Origin: Roseovarius sp.
GTDB taxonomy: Bacteria > Pseudomonadota > Alphaproteobacteria > Rhodobacterales > Rhodobacteraceae
Assembly (NCBI GenBank): GCA_007125415.1
Contig: SLDH01000026.1
Location: forward strand, 1 to 8,234
DNA length: 8,234 nucleotides
Reading direction: 5' to 3'
Below are positions 6,857 to 8,234 of the stretch, one piece after another. Below the pieces are notes generated by a model. It saw only the letters and a program-made list of their open reading frames with translations. It did no database searches and was not told where the DNA came from. The translations under genes and the position numbers were made by a program. Numbering within the stretch: the stretch's first letter is position 1; every line of letters begins with the position of its first letter.

Positions 6857-6862
6857 ACGGAG
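6857..6862 (+). promoter_or_regulatory. Ribosome binding site of the second dehydrogenase
   Basis: ACGGAG in the 15-base gap between the two dehydrogenase genes, with the GGAG core 8 bases before the ATG at 6871. It is the clearest ribosome site among the non-overlapping genes here and fixes the start of copy 2, which shares its MTRDPRYDIL opening with copy 1. Confidence 0.7.
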
Positions 6863-6870
6863 CGCAGATC

Positions 6871-8234
6871 ATGACACGCGATCCAAGATACGACATCCTC
6901 TTCGAGCCCCTCAAGATCGGGCCGGTGACGGCAAAGAACCGTTTCTATCAGGTGCCGCATTGCACGGGGATGGGCAATTTGCGCCCCCGCACCCTTGCGG
7001 AGATGCGCCGCACCAAGGCCAAGGGCGGCTGGGGGGTGGTCTGCACCGAATACAACTCCATCCACCCCAGTTCCGATGACCTGCCCTATCCTTCGGCCAG
7101 CCTCTGGGACGAGAGCGACATCCGCGCGCATCGCCTGATGACCGATGCGGTGCATGAATACGGCGCGCTTGCCGGGGCGGAGCTTTGGTATGGTGGCAAT
7201 CACACGGGCAACCTCGTGAGCCGTGAGGTGCCGATGGATGTGCAGTCGCGGCCCAACGTCATCGGCTATCCCTACCAGACCCGCGCCATGGACAAGACCG
7301 ATATCCGCAACTTCCGCCGCTGGCACCGCAAGGCCGCGCTGCGGGCGCGGGATGCGGGGTTCGATATCGTCTATGCCTACGCCACGCACACCTTTCTGCT
7401 GGATAGCTTCCTCAACTCCCGGGTGAACAACCGTGGTGATGAATATGGCGGCAGCCTCGAGAACCGCACCCGTCTCGTGCGGGAAGTGATCGAGGACATG
7501 AAGGATGCGGTAGGTGACCGCTGCGCCGTCGCCGTGCGCTTTACAGCCGATGACGAGATCGGCGAGGACGGCGTGCCGATCCATGGCGAGCGGCGCGAGA
7601 TGTTCGAGTTGCTGGCCGAATTGCCCGATCTGTGGGATATCGTCATCGCCGACTGGTCCTATGAGCTTGGCAGTTCTCGCTTCGTCAAGGAGGGGTCGCT
7701 CGAGCCCTACATGGATTTCGTGAAATCGGTGACCAGCAAGCCCGTGGTGACCGTGGGGCGCTTCACCTCGCCCGACACGATGGTCAGCCAGATCAGGCGC
7801 GGCGTGACCGATCTCATCGGGGCCGCCCGCCCCTCCATCGCCGATCCCTACCTGCCCTCGAAGATCGAGCGCGGGGCTCTGGGGGAAATCCGCGAATGTA
7901 TCGGCTGCAATATCTGTTTCGCCAGCGATCAGACCAGCAACCCGCTGCGTTGCACCCAGAACCCGACCATGGGCGAGGAATGGCGCAAGGGCTGGAACCC
8001 TGAAGAGATCGCCCCCGCAAAGGCGCAGGAAAGCGTGCTGATCGTGGGCGCCGGCCCCGCCGGGCTGGAGGCGGCCCGCGCGCTGGGCCAGCGCGGCTAC
8101 CAGGTCATGCTGGCCGAGGCCGGGCGCGAGATCGGCGGGCGCGTCACCCGTGAGGCAGGCCTGCCGGGGATGAGCGAATATATCCGCGTGCGCGACTATC
8201 GCCAGCAGCAGCTTCAGGAGATGGTCAATGTGGA
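6871..8234 (+). CDS. TMADH-family flavoprotein amine dehydrogenase, copy 2 (3' end cut by window)
   Basis: Tandem paralogue of the preceding gene, roughly 60% identical by eye over the 454 complete codons visible, read here without any stop or frameshift to the right edge. The FMN barrel keeps Cys31 (predicted covalent flavin), Tyr170, His173 and Trp262; Glu265 stands where TMADH has the catalytic Asp267. The 4Fe-4S ligands are Cys343, Cys346, Cys349 and Cys361, followed by the Rossmann motif GAGPAG (393-398). Unlike copy 1 its pocket is TMADH-like at Tyr61, Ser75 and Trp106 (TMADH Tyr60, Ser74, Trp105), though Trp355 is replaced by Asp353. This suggests a different substrate from copy 1, perhaps the next or previous step of the same pathway. 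By homology about 230 residues (the rest of the nucleotide-binding domains) should lie beyond the window. It is only 15 bases downstream of copy 1 and surely cotranscribed. Substrate unknown. Confidence 0.92.
   Translation, partial: MTRDPRYDILFEPLKIGPVTAKNRFYQVPHCTGMGNLRPRTLAEMRRTKAKGGWGVVCTEYNSIHPSSDDLPYPSASLWDESDIRAHRLMTDAVHEYGALAGAELWYGGNHTGNLVSREVPMDVQSRPNVIGYPYQTRAMDKTDIRNFRRWHRKAALRARDAGFDIVYAYATHTFLLDSFLNSRVNNRGDEYGGSLENRTRLVREVIEDMKDAVGDRCAVAVRFTADDEIGEDGVPIHGERREMFELLAELPDLWDIVIADWSYELGSSRFVKEGSLEPYMDFVKSVTSKPVVTVGRFTSPDTMVSQIRRGVTDLIGAARPSIADPYLPSKIERGALGEIRECIGCNICFASDQTSNPLRCTQNPTMGEEWRKGWNPEEIAPAKAQESVLIVGAGPAGLEAARALGQRGYQVMLAEAGREIGGRVTREAGLPGMSEYIRVRDYRQQQLQEMVNV

Noticed and set aside
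5152..7584. Long minus-strand open frames (5152-6501 and 6559-7584) that resemble each other in protein sequence
   Set aside because: They are antisense to the two paralogous dehydrogenases; their likeness follows from the sense-strand duplication. The sense frames carry complete family motifs and ribosome sites, the antisense ones show no recognisable domain.
1..8234. CRISPR arrays, insertion sequences, tRNA or rRNA genes
   Set aside because: No regularly spaced direct repeats, transposase-like frames, terminal inverted repeats or recognisable RNA gene signatures were seen.

Overview
This is one gene-dense block of a high-GC bacterial chromosome or large plasmid, with every gene on the + strand. 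GC-rich codon use, translational ATGA overlaps, a BetI-like regulator and relatives of trimethylamine dehydrogenase together suggest an alphaproteobacterium, probably of the Rhodobacteraceae type. That placement is inferred from style and gene content, not from a marker gene.

Layout. (1) 30-1112: a periplasmic PotD/PotF-type solute-binding protein with a twin-arginine signal; its reading frame is open to the left edge, so the true start may lie outside the window. (2) 1113-1236: a 124-base gap with a terminator-like hairpin plus two more hairpins. (3) 1237-4090: two ABC permeases (PotB-like, PotC-like) and an ATPase (PotA-like), each joined to the next by a 4-base ATGA overlap. (4) 4124-4780: a TetR/BetI-family repressor in the same direction. 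(5) 4804-6855 and 6871-8234 (cut by the right edge): two tandem paralogous flavin/iron-sulfur amine dehydrogenases of the trimethylamine dehydrogenase (TMADH) family. No gene-free stretch exceeds 300 bases.

The simplest reading is an uptake-and-catabolism operon for a methylated or otherwise cationic amine. The binding protein captures it, the ABC transporter imports it, the two dehydrogenases oxidise or N-demethylate it, and the BetI-like repressor senses it or a product. The substrate cannot be named from sequence. Three observations make the system worth attention. The binding protein has lost the acidic residues that PotD uses to clamp polyamines but keeps the aromatic ones. The two dehydrogenases share the catalytic core (flavin cysteine, Tyr/His, 4Fe-4S cysteines) yet differ at the substrate-pocket positions. 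Both dehydrogenases also lack residues that TMADH uses for electron transfer to ETF.

No electron-transfer partner, formaldehyde-detoxifying gene, RNA gene, mobile element or CRISPR array is visible. Comparisons with PotD and TMADH were made by eye from remembered reference sequences.
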